64,000 nt of DNA from Phascolarctos cinereus (taxonomy: Eukaryota; Chordata; Mammalia; Diprotodontia; Phascolarctidae). The notes below the pieces were generated by a model. It did not search any database. It was not told the origin of the DNA and saw only the letters and a program-made list of their open reading frames with translations. The DNA lies in assembly GCF_002099425.1 (NCBI RefSeq), contig NW_018344332.1, positions 186,001 through 250,000 on the forward strand, in the 5' to 3' direction. The position numbers and the translations under genes are program-made. Shown piece by piece: positions 10,186-21,272 of this stretch (positions are counted from its first letter, which is position 1; each line of letters starts with the position of its first letter).

Positions 10186-10890
10186 GAGGCGCAGGCGCCG
10201 CGGGACGCTCGATTCCGCCGCACCCACGGGGCACGCAAATTCACAAAGGCGGTGACCTAACCCCAACTGAGGGGAAAGAGTAGGAGGGTAACTGCGCCTG
10301 CGTGACATCGGCCGTTTCTCCCGCACCGTCCCTTGATGCGCGCGCAGCCCCCCTCTACCACGGGCGGGGCCGGAACAGAGCGCGTCTTCCGGGGGGGGCG
10401 GGAAGGAGAAGGGAACCGGAGTCCCCTCTAGCGCTCGTGCCCGTACCTGAGCCCGTGCCCATGCGCTGAGCCCGTTCCGCTCCATACCTCCCCTTAAGCG
10501 AATTTTGATTCATGGTCTATCTCCTCTCGTCCCGCCCTCCGCCTGTCCCTGCCCCGGATTGGGCGTTTGAGAGACCACGTGAGGATATACAACTGCTCAT
10601 TGGCTCAACGTCCTTCTCTATGATAAGTGAGAGCGCATGATCCGGAACCGGACCTCTGATTGGCTGGCCGCCGCTTCCCATAACAAAAGAGAAGCTAGAC
10701 GAACGCAGGAGGATATGCGTTGTTGCCACCCCTTTTTTCCTGACCAAGCTCTGATTGGCTGCTACTCTTGTCAGTCACACCATCCTCCCACCTATTGTCA
10801 TGAATAAGGAGGGAATCACGTGTCCCAAAGCGAGTCTTCCGGGCCCTTGGCCTAGAAGCCACGTGATCTTGCTCAGGTACGCCGCTCCGC
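10186..10890. promoter_or_regulatory. CpG-rich, probably bidirectional promoter
   Basis: CpG is dense here compared with the rest of the window. There are four ATTGG (inverted CCAAT, NF-Y type) boxes at 10558, 10599, 10659 and 10754, and three CACGTG E-boxes at 10576, 10817 and 10860. ETS-like CCGGAA/TTCCGG sites and an NRF1-like TGCGCCTGCG at 10293 are also present. There is no TATA box at an obvious start. A consensus donor on the + strand (CTCAG|GTACG at 10876/10877) and one on the minus strand (CTCAG|GTACG, exon end at 10447) point outward in both directions. No coding sequence I can recognise follows on either strand, so the transcripts may be non-coding, 5'-UTR only, or coded outside the window. 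Confidence 0.6.
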
Positions 10891-11223
10891 ACCTTGGGAG
10901 TCAGTCCGTCTAGATGTCCGCTGCCTCTTAGCTCCGCCCTCAATGTTCTAAGCCCTGGGGGTGCAAAGAAAAGCAAAAAAAAAAAAAGGGGTCTGTGCTT
11001 CAAGGAGCCCCCAGGCCAACAAGGGACCCACCGGGAGGCGGGGGAGGCACAGCCTGGGCAAAGGCGAGGAGGCGGGACTCGGGTCCTAGGGAAGGGCAGG
11101 CCCTCCAGAAAGGAGCCAAGAACCCCAGCCCTCCCAGGGTGCTGCAGTGAATGCAGCCCCAGCTCTGGAGTCCAGGTCCTTGCTCTGCTGCTCACCACCA
11201 GGATGACCTTGGGCCTCAGTTTA
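10891..11223. other. GC-rich unassigned sequence downstream of the promoter
   Basis: It contains an A13 run near 10976-10988 and no motif-bearing frame. It could be transcribed from the neighbouring promoter, but the sequence does not show it. Confidence 0.35.
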
Positions 11224-11452
11224 CTCTGTTGTAACAAGGGGAAGGGAAGGAAACAAGCATGTATTGAGCACCAACCACATGCCTGGCTCTTTACAAACAT
11301 TATCTTCTTTGATCTTCACACCTCTCCCAAGAGGGAGATGTCATTATCTCCGATTTATGATTGGGGAAACTGAGGTAAAGTGACTTGCCCAGGGTCACAC
11401 AGCTGGAAGTGTCAGAGGCAGGGTTTGAATCTGGCTCGGTGCTGCCTCAAGC
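11224..11452 (-). repeat. MIR CORE-SINE
   Basis: A long MIR in reverse orientation runs from 'caagcatgtattgagcacca' through 'tgattggggaaactgaggta' and 'gacttgcccagggtcacaca' to 'agggtttgaatctgg'. The core and tRNA-related halves are both present. Confidence 0.8.
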
Positions 11453-11470
11453 AGGAAAATGGCTTCAGAC

Positions 11471-12197
11471 CAGCACCTCTTAAAGTGTGGGTTGTGAAAA
11501 ATACACAGCAGTAAAAGGTTTCTGAAGGTCAACGTCAAAAATTAACTCAAAATCAAGCACCTAACGAATCTGAGGTGCTTCTGGCTATGCTTGCCCCTGG
11601 TCCCTTGCTCAATTTCACTGCCACCTTGGTTCTGAACCCAAACAATGCCACTTTGCACTTCCAACGCCATTATGCCATGCAACACAGCTCAGATTCGAGA
11701 CTATTGTATGTTGTGAATTGCAGTGTTTTTACTGTACACACAAAATCATTCAATGAATTTTGGCTTGCAATTTGGACAGATTTTCCAACAATTTCTAAAA
11801 TGGCCCTAAACATATTTTTGCCGTTTTGTGCTACATATTTATGCGGAGTGGCGTTCTCATCGTTGACAATTACGAAATCAAACTATCGGTCAACTCTGAA
11901 AAAACCGGTGAAGATGCTCTATGTCCCGAAGTATCAAATATTCTGCCAAGATTTAATTCTTTATGTAGGAGCAAACAGGCACATCCATCTCATTAGTATG
12001 CACATTTGCTTTCATCCTTAATAAATGGTAAAATTATATGTACACCAAAGAATTGTTTTAAAATAAATTTCTTGATGCTTTATTATAAGTAAATGTTTGA
12101 TTTCTATACCTATTTTATATAGCTATAAATCCCAGGGTCATGTAAAATTTCTCAGCAGGAAAAAGGGTCTTGAGTGGAAAAAGTTTAAGAAGCCCTG
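11471..12197 (+). mobile_element. hAT (Charlie-type) DNA transposon with transposase C-terminus
   Basis: This is a 727-bp remnant of a hAT DNA transposon. The left end reads CAGCACCTCTTAAAGTGTGG, and the right end, reverse-complemented, reads CAGGGCTTCTTAAACTTTTT. These are hAT-type inverted ends. The flanking 8-mers 'cttcagac' (11463-11470) and 'ctctggac' (12198-12205) resemble each other and the nTCTAGAn target preference of Charlie elements. Inside, the + strand codes FWLAIWTDFPTISKMALNIF, then LPFCATYLCGVAFSSLTITKS and NYRSTL. This is the hAT C-terminal dimerisation block seen in ZBED5-like proteins. After a frame change near 11906 a second frame gives EDALCPEVSNILPRFNSLCR and SKQAHPSH before its stop, the usual C-terminal tail. 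Most of the transposase is missing, so the copy is an internally deleted fossil. Confidence 0.85.
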
Positions 12198-12205
12198 CTC
12201 TGGAC

Positions 12206-14589
12206 TGAGGATCCCATGACATCTCTTGGAGCTCTCTGTTTGCCCTAGAGATGTCAGGTAATAATCCCTTAATGATAAGTTCAGCCTTTGAAAGGCAGAT
12301 CTGACTGTGCCAGGGGTGCCCACTCTTACCTCGCTCCAATGCCCTTCAAAGCAGAGATGGCTCCAAGGCCGGGGAGTCACCAGCTCCCACATTGTCCCTA
12401 AACTGGCTGACCGCCATGGAGCCCCTGTTTGGGAGCTCCCTGAGAGCAGGGACTGGCACATAGGAAGGAGAGGCAGGGGCAGCCCTGCCCAGGGCCATGC
12501 AGCCAAAGGCAGATGTGCCAAGGATGTGCCATTCATTCACCAGCAGGGACTGAATGAAAGCACTACTTAGCCCATGCTGACCTGGGGATGCAAGCCTAAA
12601 AGTCAGATGGTCTGGTCTCCCCAGAAGTCCCCATTCGAAGCCAGGGGACAATGGGTGGGAAGGTTTCAGCTGCACGTCAGGAAGGTCCCCCTGGTCTTTG
12701 GGGGGCAGCGGCAAAACAGATGGTGAGACTTCTTTCATCACATTTCCACGGATAAAAAAGGAGAGAGGATCTGGTTGCTGGGGTGGAAATGATGAGAAGC
12801 ATCAAAGAAAACAGCCTTTCCATCTTAGTCTGTGACAGAGAAAGAGAAAACCTGAGAAGTGCCCACATGTGCACTCCCTAAATCATGACAGAGCACATTG
12901 CCGAGGCTCCAGAGGGAGGAGAGGGATGGTGCTATGAGCTGGAGCTGCAAAGAGAAGAGAGGAGGGAGCCGTGGCCGTTCTGGGAGGTCACCCCCCCCTC
13001 ACCCCAGCCCATCCAGTGTAACAGGGGCTGTCCCTCACTCCAAAGGAAGCAGATCTCTGTCCTCTCCCCTGGCCTCCTCCTCTAAGAGAGGCTGGATTTC
13101 TTGCCAGGACAGGAAGCAGGAGGTTGGGTGCACTCTCCTCAGAGAGAGGGAGGGCCAGGCTGGAATGATATCTGTCTGCTTCCTTAGAAATCCAGTCTAA
13201 GGGACAGGAGTTTCAGGTTCAAGATAAACTTTTAATCACTTTTTCATTCACTGGGGAAACAGGACCCCCAAAGTTTACAGGGAAGGCTTGACCCCTTCAC
13301 CTCCAAATATCAGTTCCACAATGAGCACGAAACGTGAATAACAAAGGAATCCATTTGTCCAAGTTGATGGCAAAACAGAAAACAGAGAAGGCAGATGCGG
13401 GACAGTGTAGATGCGACAACACAGCGTGGGGGGTAGGGGCAAGAACGTGATGGAGGTGGCCAGCTTCTCTCCTGTTGGCTTTTTCCTAGTCCTTTCCTTC
13501 ATCATCCAGAAGTGGGGCTGCCTTGACTCATCCTCCCTCTCAAAGCTGGGAACCAGACGGACCCCAAGAGGCTGACGTTCCTCTCCCTCCCCTCACCCGG
13601 GCGCCCCTCACCCAGGCGCAGCGCATGGGTCTCGTCAGTCAGGAAAGAGTTCCACATCCATGGGTGTACTGGAGGTCAGAAGAGATGGCCAGTGGGGGTC
13701 TCCCAAGTGTCTTTGCCCATGCACAGGTGTGCCCCCCAAGAACTCAGGGGCTGTTGGGCCAGAACGGAGCTAGAATACAAAGGAACACCCCACAGCTCCC
13801 TCAGTCTTGCTCCTGCCTAGTGATCCTGGTGTTCTCTTCTTGTGTGTGTGCCTCATGGCCACGTCCTTAAGACTGAACCCCCTCTTCCCAGGCAGTGTGT
13901 GTGCGTGTGTGTGCCTGCATGCGCCCATGCCCACCTGGGGCCAAAGGCAAGAGCGTGCTCCCCGGCGTAGGGAGAAACACTTCCTAACTGCTGGTCTTGT
14001 TACACCTTCTCAGTAAATTCTCTTTTATAAGAAGCTAACTAATGTCTGCTGGTCGATAGGTAAGAGAGAGCACGCTTCGGGGACTCAGGAGCCACAGGGT
14101 TAGGCAGTCCTCCCACCCCCCAGACCGAGGATAGGCTGCAGACGATGACCACGAGTGGAGCCAGAATGTTTTGGGGAGAGCTGGCTGATCCTCCAAAGGA
14201 GCCGAGGCTGGAGAGTGAAGGATGCTCCAAAGAGCTGTCGCACTAGGATGGGGTGAGAAGGAGGCTCCAGAAGGATGGGGGCTGTGGCCTAAAAGACAGA
14301 GCCAGGCCAGAGGCCCGTGTGCCCACCCAAAGGGGTCTTGCCAGACCAGAGCCCAGGGCCATGTCTAAGAAGTGTCATTGATGGGGCAGAAGTGACACCC
14401 AGATTCAACACTCCCCTCGGTGAGCACGGTGCAGGGGAGTAGGTGTGGGTTACCAAAGTCCATCTGAAAAAGCTCTGGGTGACTTTAGAGTTCTGAGGGT
14501 TCAGCAGGAGTCCCCTCAAAAAGCAGCTCCTTTGAGAGGCATGATGTCCGGGGTGGCCCAGTCCACTCTCCTCTCCTCTGGTTAGATCA
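12206..14589. other. GC-rich non-coding region
   Basis: Many short overlapping frames occur on both strands, none with motifs or splice support. A short TG-rich patch lies at 13894-13914. I see no gene and no repeat that I can name with confidence. Confidence 0.4.
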
Positions 14590-15130
14590 CATCAGGAGGA
14601 GGGCTGCAAAAAGGGATTCTTGATCTGACATTTCACAAAATACCTTGGTAAATGAGAGGCCATCCAGAGAGGGGTGATGAGGATGCTGGAGGCCCTCTGG
14701 AGGTCCGCGAAAGGAATGCCCTGGTCGGGGCTGGGCAGGGGACAGAGTTCTTTAAAACTGGGATGGGGGCCAGTGGTCAAGAGATTGGTGAAGAGGATTA
14801 TCCTTCAGATGCGGATGGGACTGGACCATGATTTGATGACATGGGCCCTGTGTGCAGCTGCTGAAAGCCAATGGCTGTGTAAGTGAGGGGCAGAGCCAGC
14901 TCAGGAAGGTGTGGTGGTTACGCAGTAAAGGTAGATTGTTGCCATTAATACAAGGGAAGACTTTCCGGCCATGAGAGTGTCCAAAAGAGGGATTCATTGC
15001 CTCAAGAAGGAATGAGCTCCCCATCACTGAAGTCTTTCAAATGGAGGTCGAATAGCCTCCAGCTGTTGAATGGTGCTGAGGTGAATCTGGGTGGCTGGGG
15101 AGAGAAGGTGGCTGGTCCCTTTCAGGCCTA
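14590..15130 (+). repeat. CR1/L3 LINE 3' end
   Basis: The passage around 14,980-15,060 ('ggattcattgcctcaagaag', 'gaatgagctccccatcactg', 'aagtctttcaaatggaggtc') follows the conserved CR1/L3 3' end, where related copies read 'gggctgcctcgggaggtagt', 'gagctccccgtcactgg', 'ggtcttcaagcagagg'. Upstream 'ccatccagagaggggtgatg' fits the same family. Confidence 0.65.
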
Positions 15131-15351
15131 AGCCACTGGGAGTGTTCAGGCATCATTGGGACCATCTGGATGTCGATTTCGTTCTGGCTTTCTCTATCTT
15201 CTTAGTCTACACTGTACTTCTCTTTACTCCTCCAAGATCATGATTGTTGGCACACTAGGTTTGTTTTTGGTTTTTAATAAGTATCTCACACACATGCTGG
15301 GAATGAGGCTGAAGGACTTGTTTCTTGCTTCTCACCTTGAGTCAAGTTTCT

Positions 15352-15775
15352 TTTTTTTTTTTATCATTTTAAAAAAATTTTCCCATTAGTCATGTTGTAA
15401 AGAAGAATTACAACCAACAGGAGGAACCACAAGAAAGAAGAAACAAAACAGAAGAGAAGAGGTAAAAAAAAATAGCAAACAGGCTGCTTCGATCTGCATT
15501 CAGACTCCATGGTTCTTTCTCTGGATAGCATTTTCCATCACGAGGCCTCTGGAGATGTCTTAGATCCTTGCATTGCTGGGAAGGGTGAAGTTTATCAATA
15601 TTAGTCATCACCCAATGTGGCTGTTACTGTGCACGACGTTCAGGTTCTGCTCACTTCACTCAGCATCAGACCAGACAAGTCTTTCCAGGTTTTTCTGAAG
15701 TCAGCCTCTTCATCATTTCTTATAGCACAATAGTATTCCATTTCATTCATATACCACAACTTATTCAGCCATTTC
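15352..15775 (-). mobile_element. short L1 insertion with perfect target duplication
   Basis: This 424-bp 5'-truncated L1 in reverse orientation consists of a T11 tail edge and 3' UTR. It closely matches the copy at 4681-5280 ('gtcatgttgtaaagaagaat', 'ggaggaaccacaagaaagaa', 'tatagcacaatagtattcc'). The 17-bp flank 'ccttgagtcaagtttct' is repeated without mismatch at 15335-15351 and 15776-15792. This makes it one of the younger insertions here. Confidence 0.92.
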
Positions 15776-15833
15776 CCTTGAGTCAAGTTTCTAAGAGATT
15801 TAGTGTTTCAGAGCAGGAGTTACTGCCCTGTAA

Positions 15834-16075
15834 GTGGAGGCAGCGAGGTGGTCCAGTGGATAGAGCTCTGAGCCTGAAATCAGGAAGACCTGAGTTCAAA
15901 TCTGGCCTCAGGAACTTACTAGCTGTGTGACTCTGGGCAAGTCACTTTAACCTCTGTTTGCCTCAGTTTCCCCAGCTATAAAATGGGGAGGATCAAATGA
16001 GATCTTATTAGTAAAGTGCTTAGCATAGTGTGTGGCACATTGTAGGGGTCATATAAATGTTGACCATTACTATTA
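15834..16075 (+). mobile_element. CORE-SINE with MIR/MON1-like 3' half
   Basis: The tRNA-derived head 'gtggtccagtggatagagct' leads to 'gacctgagttcaaatctgg' and 'gactctgggcaagtcacttt', then 'tttgcctcagtttccccag'. The body 'gaggatcaaatgagatctta' and 'tataaatgttgaccattact' is the CORE-SINE 3' domain, as in MIR, THER and MON-type elements. Confidence 0.8.
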
Positions 16076-16395
16076 CCTGCATCCTTCAAGGGCTGTTTGG
16101 TTTTCAGGAGCAGCCCAATAAAACTGTGGTTCCTGTGACCAGGCAGAAGGCCTGGCATGGACCCCAGAGGCACTCTAAAAAGAAGGGGTCAGTAACAGCA
16201 AGTGGTAGCATGAGGGCCATCCTCCCCTGCCAGGCACCAACTCATTCCTGCCTCCCCCATCCCTGCAGTGTTTCTGCACTAACCCACATTTTAATGAGGA
16301 GAGACAAAAATCAGGACAGACAAGAGGGCAGCCGGCAGAGTCTTAGGCAAGCAGGCCACCAGCTCTGAGAACTACCCCAGGTCTCTTCATCAGTC

Positions 16396-16590
16396 ATGGT
16401 ACTAGTGGTGCAATACAGAGAGCCCTGGGCCTGGAGAGAGGAAGACCTGAGTTCAAATCTAGCCTCAGACACTTACTAGCTGGGTGACCCTGGGCAAGTC
16501 ACTTTCCCTCACTGGGTCTCAGTTTCCTCATCTGTAAAATGAGGGGATAGAACTAGCTGGCCTCTAAACTCCCTTCTGGGACAAGCTCCT
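16396..16590 (+). mobile_element. tRNA-derived CORE-SINE
   Basis: The head is 'agtggtgcaatacagagagc', then 'gaagacctgagttcaaatct', 'tgaccctgggcaagtcactt' and 'ctcagtttcctcatctgtaa'. The 3' part 'tagaactagctggcctctaa' differs from the WSINE-like copies, so it is another subfamily. Confidence 0.75.
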
Positions 16591-16604
16591 GTGATTTTCC
16601 CCAC

Positions 16605-17139
16605 CTTTCCCTTCTCTTCTTCCTCCTTCCCTTTCTTTCTCTCTCTCTCTTTTCTCTCCCTCATTTCAATAAGGTCTTGGTCTTCTACACTGGTTTCCCT
16701 GAAATGTCTGGGTCTTCTGTTTCAATTGTAAACACCGTGCTTTTGCTCAGTGAGTTCTGCTTATTACTCAAATCACTCCTCTCTGGGCCCCCAAGGGCCA
16801 AATGTCCCAATCTCAAACTTCTGGAAGAGAAGGGGAATGAGTCAGGCACTCGGTACAGCCATTTTTCTTCCTAATTAGATTTAGAAATGAATGATTGGGT
16901 CACATATTCAAATCATTTCAATTGTCTTAATTTAATCATTTTATTAACTTAATAGAAACCTTGGTCAGAGGAACCAAGCATGAATATTATATGAGGTTCT
17001 AATCACACACACACACACACACACACACACATTCACCTTGGTATTTTCCACAAAAATGCCTCCTCCCCACATGGCAGTGACTCTGGTTTGTCCAAGGCTA
17101 GGCCAGCAGGGTCAGGAGGCAGCAGGCATGGCTAGAGAG
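16605..17139. repeat. low-complexity stretch: (CT)n, AT-rich patch and (CA)n
   Basis: Pyrimidine-rich (CT)n/(CTTC)n lies at about 16605-16660. An AT-rich stretch follows at 16860-16990, and a (CA)13 microsatellite at 17004-17030. There is no gene. Confidence 0.7.
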
Positions 17140-17320
17140 TTGCAAGGGACATTGCGGGCCATCTAGACCAGCCCCTTGGTTTTAAAGATGGAGAAGCTGA
17201 GGCACAGAATGGTTAAAGAGGCACACCACTGTTGAGTATTGGAAGTGGGGTTTGAACCCAGGCTGTCTTGATGCCAAGTGCAGTCCCTTCTCCTCTGCAC
17301 TCCTGCCTCTCTGAGGAGGC
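17140..17320 (-). repeat. MIR3-like CORE-SINE
   Basis: The phrases 'aagatggagaagctgaggca', 'cagaatggttaaagaggcac' and 'gtggggtttgaacccaggct' are the reverse-strand tRNA-related half of a MIR3-like element. Confidence 0.65.
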
Positions 17321-18858
17321 ACCATCCATCCCAGCAGGAGTACACAGTGTGACAGCAGCCAAGACAAGAATCAGTTTTTGCCTACATTAAAGTCCTCACT
17401 CTGGAGCCAGGAGATGGTGGAGGGCCTTCCAATCCGGACATCACTTTAAGGATGGGCAGACTTGAGGCAGCATGGCAGGGTTGGGAGACTGGCTGGTGGA
17501 CTCCCAGCAGACGAAGGTTCTGGGGCTGCAGATTCCTTCCTGTGTCTCCTGAGTTGCCCTCTGCCCCACAGGAGGGACAGGATGCTTCCTCTGCACTCTG
17601 TCCTGCTTAGACCTGCTGGGCACCACATTTTAGAGAGGATGTGGCCCTACTGGATTGTGTCCCAAGGAGACTGTCAGGACAGGGAAGGAGCGAGATCAAA
17701 GGATGATGGGGTGGGAGGCTCGTCCAGGAGAAGAGAAGTGTTAGGAGGGACACAAGAGCTGTCTACACATGCCAGAAGGTGGATATAGCGGTTGCAAAGT
17801 GGTGGTTTGAGACCTGACGTAAAGGTAAGTTCCCCAACAAAGAGAGCAGCCCACAAGAAGGAAGGTCTGGAGTCCTCAATGCCGATCTCCAAAGAGAGGC
17901 TCCCTGATCTTCAGGGAGAGGCTGGAGGACCACTGGCTGGGAATGATGTGGTGGCGATGCAGGTCTTCATGCAGAGGAAATGTTGGTCGAGGACTGTACT
18001 AGTGACAGCATAGTTAACATCACCAGATAGTGAGAATATAGATTCCTCATTTTTATAGCACTGCTGTCTCTGGGCTGGAGGCTCCAGAGTGGGGGTAGGG
18101 AGGTCTGCTCCGAGACCAGAGAATGGCTCTTTCCTTTCATCCTCTGCTGAGGCTGTTGGCATATTTATATGGTAGCGTTGGCTTCTTAGTGCTCTTCTTT
18201 GCTTAGGTTCATCAAGAGCATTGAATGGCAATTCAATTAATTAATACAATTAATTTAAGAACTAGTTCTCAAAAAAAAAGTACCCACAAACTAAGTTCAA
18301 TTTACATTATTGACATTTTCTCTGTCATTTGCTTAAGCCTAGATAATCCAGAAAACGATAAATCCAGCCCTGAGTTGTGGTTTGCCCACTTCTGAGATGT
18401 AAATGCTGGCCCTGAAAATTTAACAATTGGCTCTCCCCAGCACCTTGGAGTGCCTTTGAGCCCGTGTGAGCAGGCTCCAGCCCAACACTCATTTGTACAC
18501 TTGTGGCTAGGCAAACAGACACCTTTGGCTTGATTATTCAGAGAGCAGTGACCCAAAGTTGCTTACGTGCACAACATCAGTTGGGTGCCTTTGGTGCCAG
18601 GCACAGGGCTGGACTCTGGACGAAAAGACAAAACTGCCCTCAGCAGCTTCGCCTCTACAGTGAGGTGACAACCATTACCGAGAAGGACATGCCAAGTACA
18701 GGAGGCAGGGGAAGGGGGAAGCAAATTAATTGGGGGGGGCCTCCTGAGCTGTACCTCGAAGGGCCTTGGGGTGTCCATTCTGGATGTGGGGGACAGCCTG
18801 GGTCGTCACTGAGGTAGGCTATGGGAGGTCCCCTCCCATGAGCTGTAGGCCCCTCAGT
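17321..18858. other. non-coding, old repeat fragments at 18240-18440 and 18570-18680
   Basis: There is no gene. Bases 18570-18680 carry the 'ttgggtgcctttggtgccag' and 'gcacagggctggactctgg' block of the unnamed old dispersed repeat. Bases 18240-18440 are AT-rich and end in 'ttaacaattggctctccc', a motif that recurs near 36.9 kb. Confidence 0.4.
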
Positions 18859-19026
18859 CTCTTTGTTTGTTTTTTAATATGAGGCAATTGGGGTTAAGTG
18901 ACTTGCCCAGAGTCACACAGCTAGTGAGTGTTATGTGTCTGAGGCCAGATTTGAACTCAGGTCTTCCTGACTCCAGGGCCAGCACTCTATCCACTTCAAC
19001 ACCTAGCTGCCCCAACAAGACATAAT
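18859..19026 (-). mobile_element. WSINE1-like SINE, left of a pair
   Basis: In reverse orientation a T-rich edge is followed by 'ggcaattggggttaagtgac', 'ttgcccagagtcacacagct', 'tttgaactcaggtcttcct' and 'ctatccacttcaacaccta'. It abuts a second copy of the same family, and the pair shares one outer duplication (see the next entry). Confidence 0.8.
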
Positions 19027-19028
19027 TT

Positions 19029-19092
<64 letters not shown>

Positions 19093-19230
19093 TGGCAATT
19101 GGAGTTAAGTGACTTGCCCAAGGTCACACAGCTAGTAAGTGTCAAGTGTTTGGTCTGAGGCCTGATTTGAACTTGAGTCCTCCAGATTTCAGGGCCAGTG
19201 CTTTATCCACTGCACCACGTAGCAGCCCCT
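19027..19230 (-). mobile_element. WSINE1-like SINE with (CTTT)n tail, right of a pair
   Basis: About 17 CTTT units (19027-19094) lead into 'ggcaattggagttaagtgac' and the tRNA-related half, ending at 'ccactgcaccacgtagcag'. The 11-mer 'ggcccctcagt' occurs at 18848-18858, before the pair, and at 19231-19241, after it. One SINE probably landed in the tail of the other. Confidence 0.82.
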
Positions 19231-19241
19231 GGCCCCTCAGT

Positions 19242-20439
19242 TTGGCTGGAGCCATGATGCACAATCAGCCTGGTAAGAGGGCGAGCTTCAAGTGGAGGGC
19301 TCTGAAAGCCAGAGGGGAGGTGTTCACGCTTTATCCTCAAGGACACATGATGTAGCTGAAGCTTCTTGAGCAAAGGAGTAAGAAGCCTAGTTCGGCTAAT
19401 GGGAAAGGAGGCGTAATAACCCATTAAGGGGCCAGGCTGGGGCAGTGCTGAGCCCGCTTCTCCCCTGCTACTTCCCATCTGCTCTCTGCCCTCCATCTTT
19501 TCAGGCTAGAACAACAGATGAATCGCTGGCTTCAGGGGCTTGGGGATGCCCTCTCCCAGGAAGGGATCCCTCAGCTTCGAGCTCCCTACACATCCTGGCT
19601 TCATGCCTGGGGGATGCTGTGCTCTACAGAGAGGAGTCCCTCTCTGGCTTATCTCTGGGTCTTTACACCCCTCACATTAAAGCGCTGGGGAAATCTCTCA
19701 GAGCTTTTGGTTTGAATCCAGAAGGTCCCCAAAAGGGAGTCAGAAGGTTATGCAATGTACATTGTGGATCAGGAAAGGACAATGATTGATTTCCTCCACA
19801 TGAGATCGATGCTCAGAACACAAAAAGACTCAGAAGTGTCCCTTGGCAGGTGACTGCTCTAGGGACTTCTCCTACCTTCTCTCAGTGTGTAGAGGGAACA
19901 TTTTGGGGATCTGCCCAGCAGACATTTCACCTTCCCTGGATTCTGCACTCTGAGCCGAAATCAGTGTCTTCTGGCAAAACAAGTCTTGGCTTGACCCCAA
20001 TCCCCGGTCAGGCCGGGATCAGCTCCTCTGAGAAGACAGTGAAGGGAAGGAAGTGCCTCCTCCTAAAGCTTCTTTCTGACTGAAGGCCCAGGAACTCCCA
20101 CTCAGGAACTCATGAGATTACCTCCAAGTTTGAAAGTGTCTCAGGGAGGATTTGAACTCAGCTCTTTTCTGATTCCAGTCCACTGTTCTAACCATATACA
20201 CATAACAACTTTAATATGAAAGTGACAAAGATGTTGTTTCTTTTTCTTTCTGACCCTTTTATTTTTCTCTACGCACATGTATGTATATATGTCGAGGAGA
20301 AGGGTTCCTAATTTTGTGGGGAGCCATTGTTACCTTACCTGGACATGGAGTGAGCACTGGCGTTAGAGTCTAGAAGGCATTTGTTCCAGGCCTGTTAACT
20401 GTACTGCAGATTCCCCCGGGTTGCATGAGCCTACAATCG
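19242..20439. other. unassigned sequence upstream of the candidate TRMT9B promoter
   Basis: I see no gene. A weak CORE-SINE scrap lies at about 20140-20200 ('ggatttgaactcagctctt'). Frames of 60-115 residues on both strands show no recognisable motif. Confidence 0.4.
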
Positions 20440-20934
20440 GATTATGCACACAAAATATTTCGTAACCCTTAAAGGGCTACCTGCCCGCCTGCCATTTAGG
20501 CTGCCTCTAGCTCCCGGGCTCATTAAAGTAGTCGGCACTGTTGTCTTCCCTTAGCCTGAGTCCCCAGGGCCGGAATGGACTTTTGCTTTCTTTGGGTCCC
20601 CAGCTCCCAGGCTTGCCCTGACGCACCTGCTCATCATTTTGTTGCCGCTGCCGTATCCCCGGCGTCTATTGTTTGGGGCCGGCTTCCTCTACTGGGCTTC
20701 ACTTTATGTGTCTTTCCTTATTTCTCCGTCATTTTCATCGGGCCTTGATTTCTTTGAGTGCAGTAATATCACCTGATCTTCATCTTAAACAATCTGGTCA
20801 CTCATGCCCCATGGACGGGCTCAATTCCTGCCGCCGGTTTCTTGATATTAGGAACCTTTCCACAGTCAAAAAGTTCCTTAGGGTCAAGCAGGAGCCCCGG
20901 CACAGCCCCAGAGTGAAGGTGACTAAGGTCACAC

Positions 20935-21095
20935 TTCAAAAGGGAGGAGAAAGAGGAAAAGGAGGGGAGAGGAGGAGGAGGAAGAGGAAGAGGAGAGTGG
21001 GAGAAGGAGGGGAGAGGAAGAGAAGGAGGAGGAGAAGGAGGAGGGGAGGATGGGAGGAAGAGGAGGAGGGGAGGAGAAAGATGGAAGGAGAGAGA
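20935..21095 (+). repeat. GGA/GAA-rich purine tract
   Basis: Nearly all bases are A or G in GGA, GAA and GGAGGA runs for about 160 bases. It lies just upstream of the CpG-rich part of the candidate promoter. Long frames read through it on both strands (Arg/Glu/Gly or Ser/Pro-rich) but are artefacts of composition. Confidence 0.85.
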
Positions 21096-21214
21096 GGCTG
21101 GGCTGCACCGGGCGGAGCCATCGCCTCTGCTGCGGACCCTGCTCGGTTCCCAGGTAGGGGCCAGGTTGAGGGCTGCTGCACAAACAGTAGGTGGGGGGCA
21201 GCCGCCCCGCCCCA

Positions 21215-21215
<1 letters not shown>

Positions 21216-21269
<54 letters not shown>
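21216..21269. repeat. (CA)27 microsatellite
   Basis: This is an uninterrupted CA run within CpG-rich sequence, followed shortly by a long C homopolymer. Both are likely length-variable. Confidence 0.95.

Positions 21270-21272
<3 letters not shown>

Noticed and set aside
10695-11300. 201-residue minus-strand frame next to the CpG promoter
   Set aside because: No recognisable motif, and it reads through the A13 run. Not LONRF1-like or any other family I know.
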